A stretch of DNA of 64,000 nucleotides from Rhodopirellula sp. (GCA_002689655.1 NZHC01000125.1:1-64000); one strand, 5' to 3'. Counted from the first letter of the stretch, positions 1 to 9,995 are shown. Notes: generated by a model not told the origin, from the letters alone. Numbers and translations are program-made.

Positions 1-39
1 GGTGGGAAAGAGAAAATCGAAGAGCAACTGAACCAGTAA
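1..39 (+). CDS. C-terminal end of an unidentified protein (partial)
   Basis: The first 13 codons read in frame to a TAA at 37-39 and end in a charged helix-like tail (KEKIEEQLNQ). The rest of the gene lies left of the window, so no family can be named. The call is supported mainly by the strong terminator 28 bases downstream on the same strand, which fits the end of a transcription unit. Confidence 0.45.
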   Translation, partial: GGKEKIEEQLNQ

Positions 40-67
40 GTTCGGATGACTCGAAAATTTCACCTAA

Positions 68-97
68 CCTCGTCCGCCAAGCGGGCGAGGTTTTTTT
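68..97 (+). terminator. Rho-independent terminator
   Basis: A 9-bp GC-rich stem (CCTCGTCCG / CGGGCGAGG, one G-T pair) with a 5-base loop CCAAG is followed at once by seven T. It sits just after the stop codon at 39 and would end the transcript of the partial upstream gene. Confidence 0.85.
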
Positions 98-487
98 GTT
101 CGCTGCGTTGGGAGTTCTGCAGTAGGGGCTCGCAATGCTTTTGTATTTCCCTGTTAAGCATACTGTTTGTTCAGTTGATATTTGGCAGATCCACCCCACG
201 GAAATTCTTCGTTTTGAGTGATGAAGCGGAGATTTCGTTCTGGGGTAAACGGAAAAACTAACTTGATTTGGATTTTGGAGCTTTGTGCGTGAACTAAATG
301 CAGTCGTAACGGCTATAAACAGCCGGTGGGGTAGTGGAAATTGAGGACTTATCACGTTTGCGTTGGGGCTTGTTGAGACGACGTTCTTCCCTGAGACCAT
401 GCAGGAGCTTGACCCATTACGACCGCTGAGAAATACCGTCATCCACTGTTTCAAAGTTTCTACGACGTTGGGAACGCTTTTTTTGCG
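98..487. other. Intergenic region upstream of the TPR/UnbV gene
   Basis: No gene is supported here. The reading frame of the next gene is open back to 413 (TGA at 410-412). An AGGAG at 403-407 lies 8 bases before an in-frame ATT at 416, and a run of seven T occurs at 478-484, so the true start of the next gene could be in this stretch. Confidence 0.5.
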
Positions 488-3400
488 GTGTTTTGCTGCT
501 TTGTCTTGGTTTTTCTTGGGTGCGACCATTCCATTGAATCGACGACTGATCGTGATGGCGAGCATTCGAGTTCTTTGCAGGTCGTTGACGCTTCAGATGT
601 TGATGTAGCTGCTGTCAAATCGGACGCGGATGGCATGATAGAGTTCACCAGGGAGACTCTGGATCGCGACGCGTCGATTTCCAAGGCTGAAGACCTATTG
701 CGTAAGGGGCAGCTTGAGGAAGCGGCCTCGTGTCTAAGGGCTTTGCTGGTGAAAGACCCAAATGATGTTGAGGTCGTTTTCCGAATGGCAACCGTGACCG
801 GAAAATTGGGGAACCTCGAAGCAGCAATTGAGTTGCTCGGGGCTATTCCTGTAGACCACCCCCAAGCGGGATTCCCTGCGGTTGGACAATCGGCTGATTG
901 GTGTTTGCAGCTGGGGCGTTACGAGGACGCTGAGGAGCTGTATCGGCAATTGTTGGTTACTCACCCCGCTGCTCCCGAGGCGAATCGTAAGCTTGCCTTG
1001 ATTCTGAATCGTCGTGGGAGGCGACACGAAGCCGCGCGATACATCACGCGGCTGTGTTTGCAAGGGAACGTCAAAAGTGATGAATTGCATTCGTTAATAC
1101 ATCTGAGTGACGCAATGTATGACGAACCTGCTGGGACAGGAACGGCCGAGGGTGAGCACGCGTACTACCCGATCGGAAAATCAGCAGATGCCCGTAAGTT
1201 ATTTATGGAAGAAGATTATCAGGCTGCGTTGGACTTGATGCGTGAAGACGCACCTCTCAAGCTTCTCACCCCTGCTCTGCTCGCTTTTTATGGGCGTATC
1301 GCTGCGGAAGCGCAGGATGACCAAGAGTTTAAGCGATGGTTTACATTCACCAATGAAACGACTCAGCAGTTCTCGGAGTACTGGTCGGCGTTGGGGACTT
1401 TTTTGATGCTACAGGGAAAGCAGGAATCTGCTGCTCGTGGCTTCATTGAGGCACTTGATCGCGATCCGACAGACTTGCGATCGATCGGCAGGTTGCGTTC
1501 TTCATTGGAGACGTTGGGACGCACAAGTGAAGCCGCTGTCTGGCAGGAGCGATGGGAGACTCTCAGGAGAATCCTTCGTATCAATAATCAAATTGCCGAT
1601 GCGGTCACGCCCAACACCGACGCAATGATTCGAATCGCAACTGAACTTGAATCGGTGGGGCGAAGACTGGAGGCGAATTTGTGGCGTTTGATGGCTGCTC
1701 ATTATCAGCAAGTGCCACGCGAAGAAATGCAGCAGATCAATTCGATATTCCGTGAATTACTTGCGAAGAACACGGGGGTGCCTTCTGAGCAAGAACGGCT
1801 GTGTGGATTGAATCGTGGGGTGTTTCCCCTACCAAAGATCAAGCTTGAAGAGGAACTGGCTGTCTTCTCCGGAAAGCGACTTGATGTACGAGCGTCAGGT
1901 GTTCCGGTGGTCGCAAGGTTTGCGAATGTCGCAGACACATTCGGCCTGGATCATGCTTTCCACGTCGCCAACGTGCCCAACAAGTATGGATTCGCTGTTT
2001 ATCAGTCGATTGGTGGGGCTGTCGCTGTTATTGACTATGACCATGACGGAATGGCTGATCTCTACTTCGCGCAGGGAGGTTGCGATCCACCCGAGTATCG
2101 AGGCACTGAGAGTAATCAGCTCTTTCGGAACCTCGGTGAATCACTTCAGGACTTCACGGTGCTGGCAGGTGCAGAGGAACGCAGATATTCGATCGGGGTT
2201 ACTGCGGGTGATTGGAATCAGGACGGATTCGTTGATCTTGTGGTCGGGAACATAGGTGCCAATACCCTGTTGATCAATAATGGAGATGGAACGTTCACGT
2301 CATCAAAGTTTGATGATCGTGATGACAATGCCGTCATGACCACCTCTCTTGCCATGTGTGATTTGACAGGTAACGCGATCCCCGATTTATTCGAGGTGAA
2401 TTATTTGGATGATAAGGATTTGCCACGCCGTCCAAGAATTGGCGCTGGTGGTGAGATACTTGAATCGATGAATCCATTGGACTTTGCTGCTGGCGTGGAT
2501 CGGGTTTTTTTCCAGTCGAAAGATGGTTCATTGGTGGTGGAGAATGTTGGTGGGGAAAATAGTCTTGGCCGGGCAGGCCTGGGTGTTGTGGTCGGGCGAT
2601 TTGATCACGATGCCGGTAATCAGGTCTTTGTAGCCAATGATCTGTACGCTAACCAATTGTGGAGTTATCGCCCAGTCGATCGTCAGTGGTTAGATCAGGC
2701 GATGCTGCGGGGCTGTGCTCACGGATTCAATGGTGGTAGCACTGCATCGATGGGGGTGGCCGCTGGTGATCTGAATGGGAATGGACGGTTGGATTTGCAT
2801 GTCACCAATTTTCAGAATGAAAGTGTAAGTCTATTCGTCAATGAGCAAGGTTTCTTCCAAGACCGGAACGTTCAGTTTGATCTCGCGAGACCGAGTGCTG
2901 CGGTGCTGGGTTTCGGGACGCAAGCACTTGATTATGAAAATGACGGAACCTTGGACTTGGTGGTTGCCAATGGGCATATTGAAAAAGCAGTCGACTTGAA
3001 TGCTCCCTTCAATCAGCCAGCGCAACTGTTTCGCAACGAAGGAGACCGATTTGAGTTAATCGAGGTTTCGGATGAGTCCGGTTATTGGCAACGAGACCAT
3101 GTGGGCAGGGCGCTAGCAAAGTTGGATTTTGATCGTGATGGCAGGCAAGACTTTGTGGTCACTCATATTGGTGAAAAATCTGCTCTGATGCTGAATCGAA
3201 CAGATTCAACCAACCATTGGTTTCAAGTCGAACTGATAGGGACTGTCAGTGAGCGTGATGCAATTGGTAGTCGGGTGGTGGTTCGAAGCGGAGATGTTGA
3301 ACTCACCGGTTGGTTGAATTCAGGAGATGGATTTCTCTGCCGAAACGAGCAGGTGTTGAGTTTTGGGGTGGGGAATGCATTGAGCTTGGACGAGGTCGTG

Positions 3401-3514
3401 ATTCATTGGTCGAGTGGTGAGCGGCAGACTTTTCGTGATGTCCAAGCTGATCAGCGATGTTTATTGGTCGAAGGACAGGTAGAGCTGTTTCCTTTTATCG
3501 ATAACGTGGATTAA
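488..3514 (+). CDS. TPR lipoprotein with VCBS/FG-GAP repeats and ASPIC/UnbV domain (CRTAC1-like)
   Basis: This 1008-residue protein begins at a GTG with a hydrophobic stretch ending in FLGC, a lipobox, so it is probably an exported lipoprotein. Residues about 60-440 are helical TPR-type repeats. Residues about 480-900 contain FG-GAP/VCBS blades with calcium-loop motifs (DYDHDG, DWNQDG, DLNGNG, DYENDG, DFDRDG), predicting a beta-propeller. The last ~80 residues match the ASPIC/UnbV pattern (DAIGSRV...VVIHWSSGERQTF). The function of such proteins is not established. It is followed on the same strand by a multihaem cytochrome and a second TPR lipoprotein homologous to its TPR half. The start is uncertain: the frame is open upstream to 413, and shifting one base in the T7 run at 478-484 would join an ATG at 398 to this frame. 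Confidence 0.88.
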   Translation: MFCCFVLVFLGCDHSIESTTDRDGEHSSSLQVVDASDVDVAAVKSDADGMIEFTRETLDRDASISKAEDLLRKGQLEEAASCLRALLVKDPNDVEVVFRMATVTGKLGNLEAAIELLGAIPVDHPQAGFPAVGQSADWCLQLGRYEDAEELYRQLLVTHPAAPEANRKLALILNRRGRRHEAARYITRLCLQGNVKSDELHSLIHLSDAMYDEPAGTGTAEGEHAYYPIGKSADARKLFMEEDYQAALDLMREDAPLKLLTPALLAFYGRIAAEAQDDQEFKRWFTFTNETTQQFSEYWSALGTFLMLQGKQESAARGFIEALDRDPTDLRSIGRLRSSLETLGRTSEAAVWQERWETLRRILRINNQIADAVTPNTDAMIRIATELESVGRRLEANLWRLMAAHYQQVPREEMQQINSIFRELLAKNTGVPSEQERLCGLNRGVFPLPKIKLEEELAVFSGKRLDVRASGVPVVARFANVADTFGLDHAFHVANVPNKYGFAVYQSIGGAVAVIDYDHDGMADLYFAQGGCDPPEYRGTESNQLFRNLGESLQDFTVLAGAEERRYSIGVTAGDWNQDGFVDLVVGNIGANTLLINNGDGTFTSSKFDDRDDNAVMTTSLAMCDLTGNAIPDLFEVNYLDDKDLPRRPRIGAGGEILESMNPLDFAAGVDRVFFQSKDGSLVVENVGGENSLGRAGLGVVVGRFDHDAGNQVFVANDLYANQLWSYRPVDRQWLDQAMLRGCAHGFNGGSTASMGVAAGDLNGNGRLDLHVTNFQNESVSLFVNEQGFFQDRNVQFDLARPSAAVLGFGTQALDYENDGTLDLVVANGHIEKAVDLNAPFNQPAQLFRNEGDRFELIEVSDESGYWQRDHVGRALAKLDFDRDGRQDFVVTHIGEKSALMLNRTDSTNHWFQVELIGTVSERDAIGSRVVVRSGDVELTGWLNSGDGFLCRNEQVLSFGVGNALSLDEVVIHWSSGERQTFRDVQADQRCLLVEGQVELFPFIDNVD

Positions 3515-3831
3515 AGAAGTTGCTTGAAGCACGTTTCAGTGTGGCGGTGTTGATTGATATCCAGGTGAAGAGCTGGGGTCAGGTAAGTTGACTTCTAGAC
3601 GTAGCGTGCACGGGAATGAACGCAGGAGCGGCTTTTATAATGAAACATTGGAAAAAGATGGGGGTAGCCGTGAAAAATCAGCTGTGTCGCAACAAAGTTT
3701 TCTGGGAATTCGTGGATTATGATCGAGGGCTGGCTTGGGCGACTTTCGGTTTTTGGTGAAGTAGCAGCAGTGGGTGCGCAGGGTCACCTCAGTCACGTTG
3801 CGTTCGCCAGCTTCCTCAAAGATGATGGGTA
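3515..3831. other. Intergenic region between TPR/UnbV and multihaem genes
   Basis: About 317 bases with no convincing ORF, hairpin-T-tract terminator or promoter that I could identify. It may hold the promoter of the cytochrome gene. Confidence 0.4.
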
Positions 3832-5034
3832 GTGCAAATTGATGGTTTACGGATGCTAGGCCCGAAATGGGAGAGTGCATTGAAAAGAGGCTTTATTTTA
3901 ATTCTGCTGCTTGTTGTCATTGCGTTGGCAGTGCTTCGTGGTGGCTTCTTACGCACTGAGTTGGTTGCACAAGAGTCCTCGGAACCAGTGGAAAGTACTG
4001 CTTCGGGTTCGGTTGCTGATGTCAAAGTACACAGGCGGCAAGATAAGGATGGTTACTTGGGTCGTGAAGTATGTCGCGAGTGTCATGCCGCTAATTACGA
4101 ATTGCACGGAATGCATGGGCATGCTCACACGTTTGCACTGGCGTCGGATGAAAAAATAGCCTCGAAATTCGCAGGTCGCAATTTTGATTACGGTGAACCG
4201 TATGGTAACTATGAGTACGATCAGGATGAGGAAGCACTGTCGGTGCGGCTCTCAGGGGAGAGCGAGGAGTCATTCCCGCTCCAGTACGCTCTTGGCTCTG
4301 GGCATCATGCTATTACGCTGTTGTCTTTGGCAAAGGACGCTGAGAAGGGAACGGTAGCTTATGAACACCGTGGATCTTGGTTTCGTGATCGCGATCGGCT
4401 TGGGCGAACACCAGGGCAGCCATTGACGACGCCCGAATCAGAGTCGGAGCGGTTCGGTATGAAGCATGTCGATAATGTGATGCAAAAATGTATCTATTGT
4501 CACACTACGACAGGAACGGTTGCTGATCAGAAAATTGTGGGTTTGACCGCAAACGTGAATTGTGAGAAGTGTCACGGACCAGGCGCGGAACATGTGCGGC
4601 AAGCCAGAGCCATGAAAGAACCACCTCCCTTTTCAGTTGGTTCCGATAAATGGGATAGCGAGTCAGAAATTCAATTGTGTGGCGATTGTCACCGACTGCC
4701 TGAAGCGATTACTCTGAAAGAGCTACGAGATTATCCCGATAAATTGGCTCGTTTTCAGCCAGTAGGTTTACTTCGCAGTCAATGCTTTATCGAGTCGGAA
4801 GGTGCGTTACGCTGTACCACCTGTCACAATCCCCACAGGACGATTAGTGACGTGAGTAAATCGGAACACGTTGCTAATTGTATTCAGTGTCATCAGCCCG
4901 GAAAAAGTTCCCACGTTTCATGCCCAGTTTCGACAACTGAAGGTTGTATCAAGTGTCACATGCCAAAGTATGATTTTGAAAGTCTGGGAACCGGCTTTCA
5001 TGATCACTGGATTCGGGTTCACCCCGAAGACTGA
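3832..5034 (+). CDS. Membrane-anchored c-type cytochrome with seven haem-binding motifs
   Basis: The 400-residue product has one N-terminal hydrophobic segment (about residues 20-40, FILILLLVVIALAVL) serving as signal anchor, then a periplasmic part with seven CxxCH motifs: CRECH, CIYCH, CEKCH, CGDCH, CTTCH, CIQCH and CIKCH. The spacing, with one motif near residue 80 and six in the second half, resembles cytochrome c554-type multihaem proteins; this is a family-level guess. It is likely an electron carrier at the outer face of the cytoplasmic membrane. It lies between two TPR lipoproteins, with 56 bases to the next start. The GTG at 3832 has no clear ribosome site; an ATG at 3853 is an equally good start and keeps the anchor. 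Confidence 0.85.
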   Translation: MQIDGLRMLGPKWESALKRGFILILLLVVIALAVLRGGFLRTELVAQESSEPVESTASGSVADVKVHRRQDKDGYLGREVCRECHAANYELHGMHGHAHTFALASDEKIASKFAGRNFDYGEPYGNYEYDQDEEALSVRLSGESEESFPLQYALGSGHHAITLLSLAKDAEKGTVAYEHRGSWFRDRDRLGRTPGQPLTTPESESERFGMKHVDNVMQKCIYCHTTTGTVADQKIVGLTANVNCEKCHGPGAEHVRQARAMKEPPPFSVGSDKWDSESEIQLCGDCHRLPEAITLKELRDYPDKLARFQPVGLLRSQCFIESEGALRCTTCHNPHRTISDVSKSEHVANCIQCHQPGKSSHVSCPVSTTEGCIKCHMPKYDFESLGTGFHDHWIRVHPED

Positions 5035-5090
5035 ATAGTAAAATGGATGCCGGTTGCAATCGGTGTCCTGACCACAAGGAAAAATCTGAA

Positions 5091-6521
5091 ATGCCATCTC
5101 CTTTCCTACGATGCGTGATGATGGCATCAGCGACTCTTGTTTGTCTGTGCGGTTGTAGTCGGGAAGCAATTGTGGACAAGACGCGGCTTAATGATAATCC
5201 AGGTCAGGAAACGTCGGAGCTTTCCCCAGTCGTTACGCCGGTGGGAACTTTAGAAGATCCACCACCCGATAGCAGAACGTTGGCAGTGGACCATGATTCG
5301 TCATCGACCGAATCGATGGAACAGGCTTCCCCTGTCACAGACACCGACAAGTTGCAGGCGGACACGATGGCCGCTTTGGATTCCGGTGATCTGGACAACG
5401 CATTCGAGCTGGCTAGGGAGTTGAGGCGAGTTGATGGTCAGAATCCGCAGACGATTTTCCTCATGGCCCGTGTGCTGGCAGAGAAGCACCGGTTTCGTCA
5501 GGCAGTGAAAATGCTTGACGATTTGGCAGTTGAGTTTCCCGATACGCATCTGGCGGTTCTTGGTCAGACTGCAGAGTGGCTGGTTTTTCAGGGTGATTGG
5601 AAAGCAGCTGAGGAACGTTATCGGATCTTGAATAATTTGGCCGATGAGACCAGCTTGATCGATCGTTTGCTATCCCGATTATTAATGCGTCAAGGACGTA
5701 GAGTGGAGGCGAACGTTTTGTTGAGGCGTCTTTGCCGCGTCGGTAACGTGGAAGAGATGGATCTGCGATCGTTGCTATCGTTGGCTTGTCCTCTGCCCGG
5801 TGACACAGCGACCGATGCTTTTGAGCCGATTGGTTTGGAGGGAACAGCAAGACATGCAATTAGCCTAGGGCTGCTTGCTGAGGCTGCTGAGATTTTCCAG
5901 CGGTCTGTGAACGACTCTTCCGTCGTTCTCAGACCGGGAGAGTATGCGCTGCATGGGCGATTGCTGGCACTCTTGGAGCAATTTGAACGACTACCTGAGT
6001 GGATCAGTGGTGCTCCTGATGGGATTCAGCAGTATTCAGATTATTGGTTTGCACTTGGGGCGTATCAGATGCAGCAGGCAGATTTTACGACTGCCGCGGA
6101 AAGCTTGGCGCGGGCGGTGCTTCGTGATCAGACCGATTTTCAAGCCTACAAAATGTTAGGCTATGCATTGAATCAGATGGGTAAATCCGAGCAAGCCAAA
6201 GCGGCTATCGAAAGGGCTGGCTTCATTGAGCAGACCAGAAATCTCGGTAATGAGATGGCCAGTAATCCACAACGTGATGTGAGGAAAATCAGCGTGCTGA
6301 TCGAGTTGTTGGAACGCTTGCAGCGACCCCTAGAGGCGCTTGGGTGGCGGGGGATTCAAGTTGCTTATGGACGGGCAAATGCTATGCTGGACGAGGCTGC
6401 CGCTCGAAATGTCTTGCAACTGATCAACCAGAAACGCATCGCCCAGCTTGGGGAGACTGATGCGGCCGCCAAACGACTCTTTGTGACTTGTGGAATCGAT
6501 GTTCCTCCCGAAACCAGATGA
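5091..6521 (+). CDS. TPR lipoprotein, paralogue of the N-terminal half of the UnbV gene
   Basis: The chosen ATG at 5091 follows AAGGAA by nine bases and gives a lipoprotein signal ending LVCLCGC; an ATG 16 codons upstream is open but less likely. The 476-residue product is mostly TPR-like helices. It can be aligned by eye with the TPR half of the protein at 488-3514: for example LMRQGRRVEANVLLRRLC against LNRRGRRHEAARYITRLC, and YSDYWFALGAYQM against FSEYWSALGTFLM. It lacks the propeller and UnbV parts. With the multihaem gene between the two, the three probably form one functional set; the role is unknown. Confidence 0.85.
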   Translation: MPSPFLRCVMMASATLVCLCGCSREAIVDKTRLNDNPGQETSELSPVVTPVGTLEDPPPDSRTLAVDHDSSSTESMEQASPVTDTDKLQADTMAALDSGDLDNAFELARELRRVDGQNPQTIFLMARVLAEKHRFRQAVKMLDDLAVEFPDTHLAVLGQTAEWLVFQGDWKAAEERYRILNNLADETSLIDRLLSRLLMRQGRRVEANVLLRRLCRVGNVEEMDLRSLLSLACPLPGDTATDAFEPIGLEGTARHAISLGLLAEAAEIFQRSVNDSSVVLRPGEYALHGRLLALLEQFERLPEWISGAPDGIQQYSDYWFALGAYQMQQADFTTAAESLARAVLRDQTDFQAYKMLGYALNQMGKSEQAKAAIERAGFIEQTRNLGNEMASNPQRDVRKISVLIELLERLQRPLEALGWRGIQVAYGRANAMLDEAAARNVLQLINQKRIAQLGETDAAAKRLFVTCGIDVPPETR

Positions 6522-6584
6522 TTCGGAGAACTCGATGGGTTGTTGGCGACTCGGGGTCAACAGTAGAGGCAGTATGCTGCCAAG

Positions 6585-8276
6585 TCAGTTGGCCTTACCT
6601 TTCGCTTCCATTTTTTCCCATGTGTCACGGAGCGTGACAACACGATTGAAAACCTGCTTGCCGTTAGGTTCACTGTCCTTGTCGACGACAAAGTAGCCCA
6701 CACGTTCAAACTGAACTCGATCGCCGATAGCATGCTCTCGCAGACAAGGCTCGCCATATCCGGTGATCACTTTGAGTGATTCACTGTTCAGATAGTCCAG
6801 GAATGTTTTTCCTTCTTCGGGAGCAGCAGGGTTCTCGCAGGTGAAGAGTCGGTCGTATAGCCGCACCTCAAATTCTTCAGCATGGTCCGCACTTACCCAG
6901 TGGATTGTGCCTTTCACTTTGCGACCAGAGGTGTCGGAACCGCTCTTGGTTTCAGGATCATAAGTACAAAGGATTTCAATGATGTTTCCGTCATCATCTT
7001 TCACAACATCATGGCAGTCGACAATGAAGCCGGCACGCAATCGAACTGCGCCCCCTTTTTTCAGGCGAAAGAATTTTCGTGGTGCCTCTTCGCGGAAATC
7101 TTCGCGTTCAATGAGTAGATTGCCCGACATTGGGATCTCCCGTTTTCCTTCTGTAGGTTCGCCCGGGTTGTTGACCGCTTCATTGACTTCAAGGTGACCC
7201 TCAGGCCAATTCGTAATGGTCAACTTGACGGGGTCAAGCACAGCCATTCGTCGTGGTGCTACACGATTGAGGTGTTCACGAATTGAACTCTCAAGCCGAA
7301 TGATATCGATCGTGCTGTTGAACTTGGCAACGCCAACATCGGAGCAGAAATTGCGAATGGATTCGGGAGTGTAGCCACGACGGCGATAACCCGAGAGCGT
7401 GGGCATGCGGGGGTCATCCCAACCATCCACGTAGCCCTCTTTCACCAATTTCAGCATGAAACGTTTACCGATCATCAGTGTGCTGAGTTTCAGCTTTGCA
7501 AATTCAATCTGTCGCGGATGGTGAATCCCTAGCTTTTCGCAGAACCAATCATAAAGGGGACGGTGATTTTCAAATTCAAGTGTGCATATCGAGAAGGTGA
7601 TTCCTTCAATCGAATCGCTCTGCCCATGTGTCCAGTCGTAGGTTGGGTAGATACACCAGTCATCACCGGTGCGGTGGTGTGTTGCCCTCAGAATGCGATA
7701 CATCACAGGGTCGCGTAGGTTGATATTGGGCGACGCCATGTCAATCTTGGCACGCAAGGATTTGCTGCCGTCTTCGAATTCGCCGGCACGCATGCGGCGA
7801 AACAAGTCAAGATTTTCAGTGGGGCTTCTATCGCGGTGGGGGCTGTTTTTGCCGGGAGCAGTCAGGCTGCCTCGGTACTCACGCGTTTCTTCACTTGATA
7901 GGTCGCAAACGTAGGCGTCACCTGACTCAATTAGTTTTTCGGCCCAGCCATAAAGTTGTTCGAAGTAGTCACTGGCAAAGTGCAAACTGTCCCATTCAAA
8001 GCCCAGCCAGCGAATATCCTCCATGATTGAATCGACGTATTCAGTTTCCTCTTTGGCAGGGTTGGTGTCGTCGAATCGCAGATTGCAGGTACCTGAATGT
8101 TTTTCAGCGAGCCCAAAATTGAGGCAAATACTTTTCGCATGTCCAATATGGAGGTATCCATTCGGCTCGGGAGGAAACCGGGTCTGAATATTCGCAAAGC
8201 GACCAGAAGCCAGATCCCCATCAATCGCCTGCTCAATGAAGTTCTTTGATTCCCGTTTTTCGTTTGTTTCGCTCAT
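6585..8276 (-). CDS. glnS: Glutaminyl-tRNA synthetase
   Basis: Class I synthetase that charges tRNA-Gln with glutamine in the cytoplasm. The class I HIGH motif is present ([10 protein letters not shown], near residue 42), as are GlnRS-specific blocks such as [27 protein letters not shown] and [17 protein letters not shown], and the C-terminal anticodon-binding beta-barrel region. At 563 residues it is close to the E. coli enzyme (554). The start at 8276 follows AGGAG with good spacing; an ATG 12 codons upstream is possible but unneeded. The second signature loop is odd: LMIGKR where MSKR-type sequence is expected. It is the last of a minus-strand series after gltX and a cytochrome gene. Confidence 0.97.
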   Translation of the reverse strand: MSETNEKRESKNFIEQAIDGDLASGRFANIQTRFPPEPNGYLHIGHAKSICLNFGLAEKHSGTCNLRFDDTNPAKEETEYVDSIMEDIRWLGFEWDSLHFASDYFEQLYGWAEKLIESGDAYVCDLSSEETREYRGSLTAPGKNSPHRDRSPTENLDLFRRMRAGEFEDGSKSLRAKIDMASPNINLRDPVMYRILRATHHRTGDDWCIYPTYDWTHGQSDSIEGITFSICTLEFENHRPLYDWFCEKLGIHHPRQIEFAKLKLSTLMIGKRFMLKLVKEGYVDGWDDPRMPTLSGYRRRGYTPESIRNFCSDVGVAKFNSTIDIIRLESSIREHLNRVAPRRMAVLDPVKLTITNWPEGHLEVNEAVNNPGEPTEGKREIPMSGNLLIEREDFREEAPRKFFRLKKGGAVRLRAGFIVDCHDVVKDDDGNIIEILCTYDPETKSGSDTSGRKVKGTIHWVSADHAEEFEVRLYDRLFTCENPAAPEEGKTFLDYLNSESLKVITGYGEPCLREHAIGDRVQFERVGYFVVDKDSEPNGKQVFNRVVTLRDTWEKMEAKGKAN

Positions 8277-8461
8277 CTCAATCGCTCCTGGTTCGCCCTC
8301 TGTTGGCGGCAAATGATTACGAACGCTCCGCCCTGTCTAGTCAGAGTTCCAAGCGATCGGTAGCGGCGAATTCAGCGAAGTGACACGTGCCGCGACGGCT
8401 AGGGTACCGAATCAGGAGGAAACTTCGTAGTGACCTCGATTTGATCGAATTCAGCGAGGAC

Positions 8462-9934
8462 TCACGATGCCTCGGAAGCCACCTCGGCGGACGCACCCGT
8501 GATCGGGGATTTTGATGATGAATCCCGTGTTTCGAGTGACCGGATGAAGTTGATCAGGTGCCACACATCTTCGGGGTCAAATTGACCTTCAACAAAGGTC
8601 GCCGCAGGCATGGGCGTTCCGTCAATCCCCTGAGTAATTCGACGGTACAGATCCTTGGAGGATGACCCACCGCGAAAAACACCTTCAGCAAAGTTTCGCG
8701 GAATGATGTTCAGGGGGGGGAGAGCCCCGCGGGCCATCAAGGGGATCAGCTGTTCCCGATTTTCTGGTTTCAAGTCGACACGGGTTGTCCAGTCTTTTGT
8801 CCAGTCGTCGTAGTCAGTCGTTTGGCCATTGCCCAGCCCCTTTTCTCCGTGGCACTTGCTGCAAGATGCAATTTTTCCGACAAAAAGTTCTTGGCCCCGT
8901 TTGACGGAAGCTGTGAATTCTGGGGCTGTCACGCCGCTACTGAGTCTGGCAACATCACCCGCACTTTCTGCCAGCGGAAAATTTGCGGGCGGGTCTGGAA
9001 CCTTCAGAACCTCATCTGGTCCGTCAAGCCAAGCATCGGCAATGTCTGCCGCGTACTCTTCTGCGTATTCCCATTCTTCTTGATACGTTTCATACAAATC
9101 TAAGTTGGCTTGCATTTCTTCCGTCAAACCTTCGGTCTTTTCGTTTGAATTTTCTTCAAGTGTTCTCAGGAAGTTTTCTTCAGTAACGACGCGATTCCCA
9201 AAGTCCGAATTGATGAGTCGGTCACCACCCTCGAGTATCTGCTCATGAATTCCCACGTTCACTTGCTCACGTTCGTGTTCCCCCCTCAGCGACAGATAGA
9301 TGACGTAATCTACAAGAGCTTCAATGTCTTCTTCGGTTATCCTGCTTATTAGTAACGCCGGCTCATTTTCCTGTTTGCGGCGGAAATTCTCGGTTTCTAG
9401 TAGCTTTTCTACCGGCAGCATATTTGTGCCGGCGATACCTTCACGAATGAGCCTAGTAAGATTCTCCTTGGTCGGTTTCTCTCCTCGTGGGGTGGACTTG
9501 AATTTGAAGATGCCCATCCGATAGTCGCGCGGATACGGCATCTGTGCCGAGGCATCTTTTCCTCGACCATTTCCGGTGACTCCGTGACAGTTCGCGCAAA
9601 GTGCCCGGAATAGGCCGCGTCCTTGCACATCTGCAGGACCGGAAGCACGCTCCAAAAATTCCATGCTGACAAGAGTCGCAAAATCCTCATCTTCGGTGAT
9701 AACTGCGGGTAAAGTCGGGACATCAGGACTGCCGAACATCGTATCCACCACCCACGTCGAATCTTTCGACGCTTGATCCATCGGGATTTCCTTCTGGATT
9801 TGATATTTCATGGTGTGAACCAGATTTGGTTCGAACACAACTGGTGGCTCCTTAGTGGAGCAACCGAGAGCAAATAACGTGAGGCTCGATGCGGCGAGTA
9901 GTCCAAGCCGTTTTGTTGGATGGAGCAACAACAT
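8462..9934 (-). CDS. Dihaem cytochrome c lipoprotein
   Basis: The 490-residue product starts with a lipoprotein signal (LLAASSLTLFALGC, Cys25), so it is probably tethered outside the cytoplasmic membrane. Two mono-haem cytochrome c domains are visible: CANCH near residue 115 (LCANCHGVTGNGRG, Met ligand candidates in the downstream MPYPRDY region) and CSKCH near residue 358 (SCSKCHGEKGLGNG). A glutamate-rich helical linker separates them. The likely job is electron transfer in the cell envelope; the partner is unknown. A GTG at 9988 gives 18 more residues with a closely spaced AAAGGA; the ATG at 9934 was chosen because it puts the signal peptide at the terminus. It sits between gltX and glnS, to which it has no evident functional link. 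Confidence 0.85.
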   Translation of the reverse strand: MLLLHPTKRLGLLAASSLTLFALGCSTKEPPVVFEPNLVHTMKYQIQKEIPMDQASKDSTWVVDTMFGSPDVPTLPAVITEDEDFATLVSMEFLERASGPADVQGRGLFRALCANCHGVTGNGRGKDASAQMPYPRDYRMGIFKFKSTPRGEKPTKENLTRLIREGIAGTNMLPVEKLLETENFRRKQENEPALLISRITEEDIEALVDYVIYLSLRGEHEREQVNVGIHEQILEGGDRLINSDFGNRVVTEENFLRTLEENSNEKTEGLTEEMQANLDLYETYQEEWEYAEEYAADIADAWLDGPDEVLKVPDPPANFPLAESAGDVARLSSGVTAPEFTASVKRGQELFVGKIASCSKCHGEKGLGNGQTTDYDDWTKDWTTRVDLKPENREQLIPLMARGALPPLNIIPRNFAEGVFRGGSSSKDLYRRITQGIDGTPMPAATFVEGQFDPEDVWHLINFIRSLETRDSSSKSPITGASAEVASEAS

Positions 9935-9995
9935 AAAGATTCTTGGCGTGAGCGGCGGTGATCGGTGAGTCAATATTGTAGTCGCCACTGTCCTT

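Noticed and set aside
46-261. 71-codon ORF after the first gene
   Set aside because: It runs through the terminator stem and has no ribosome site.
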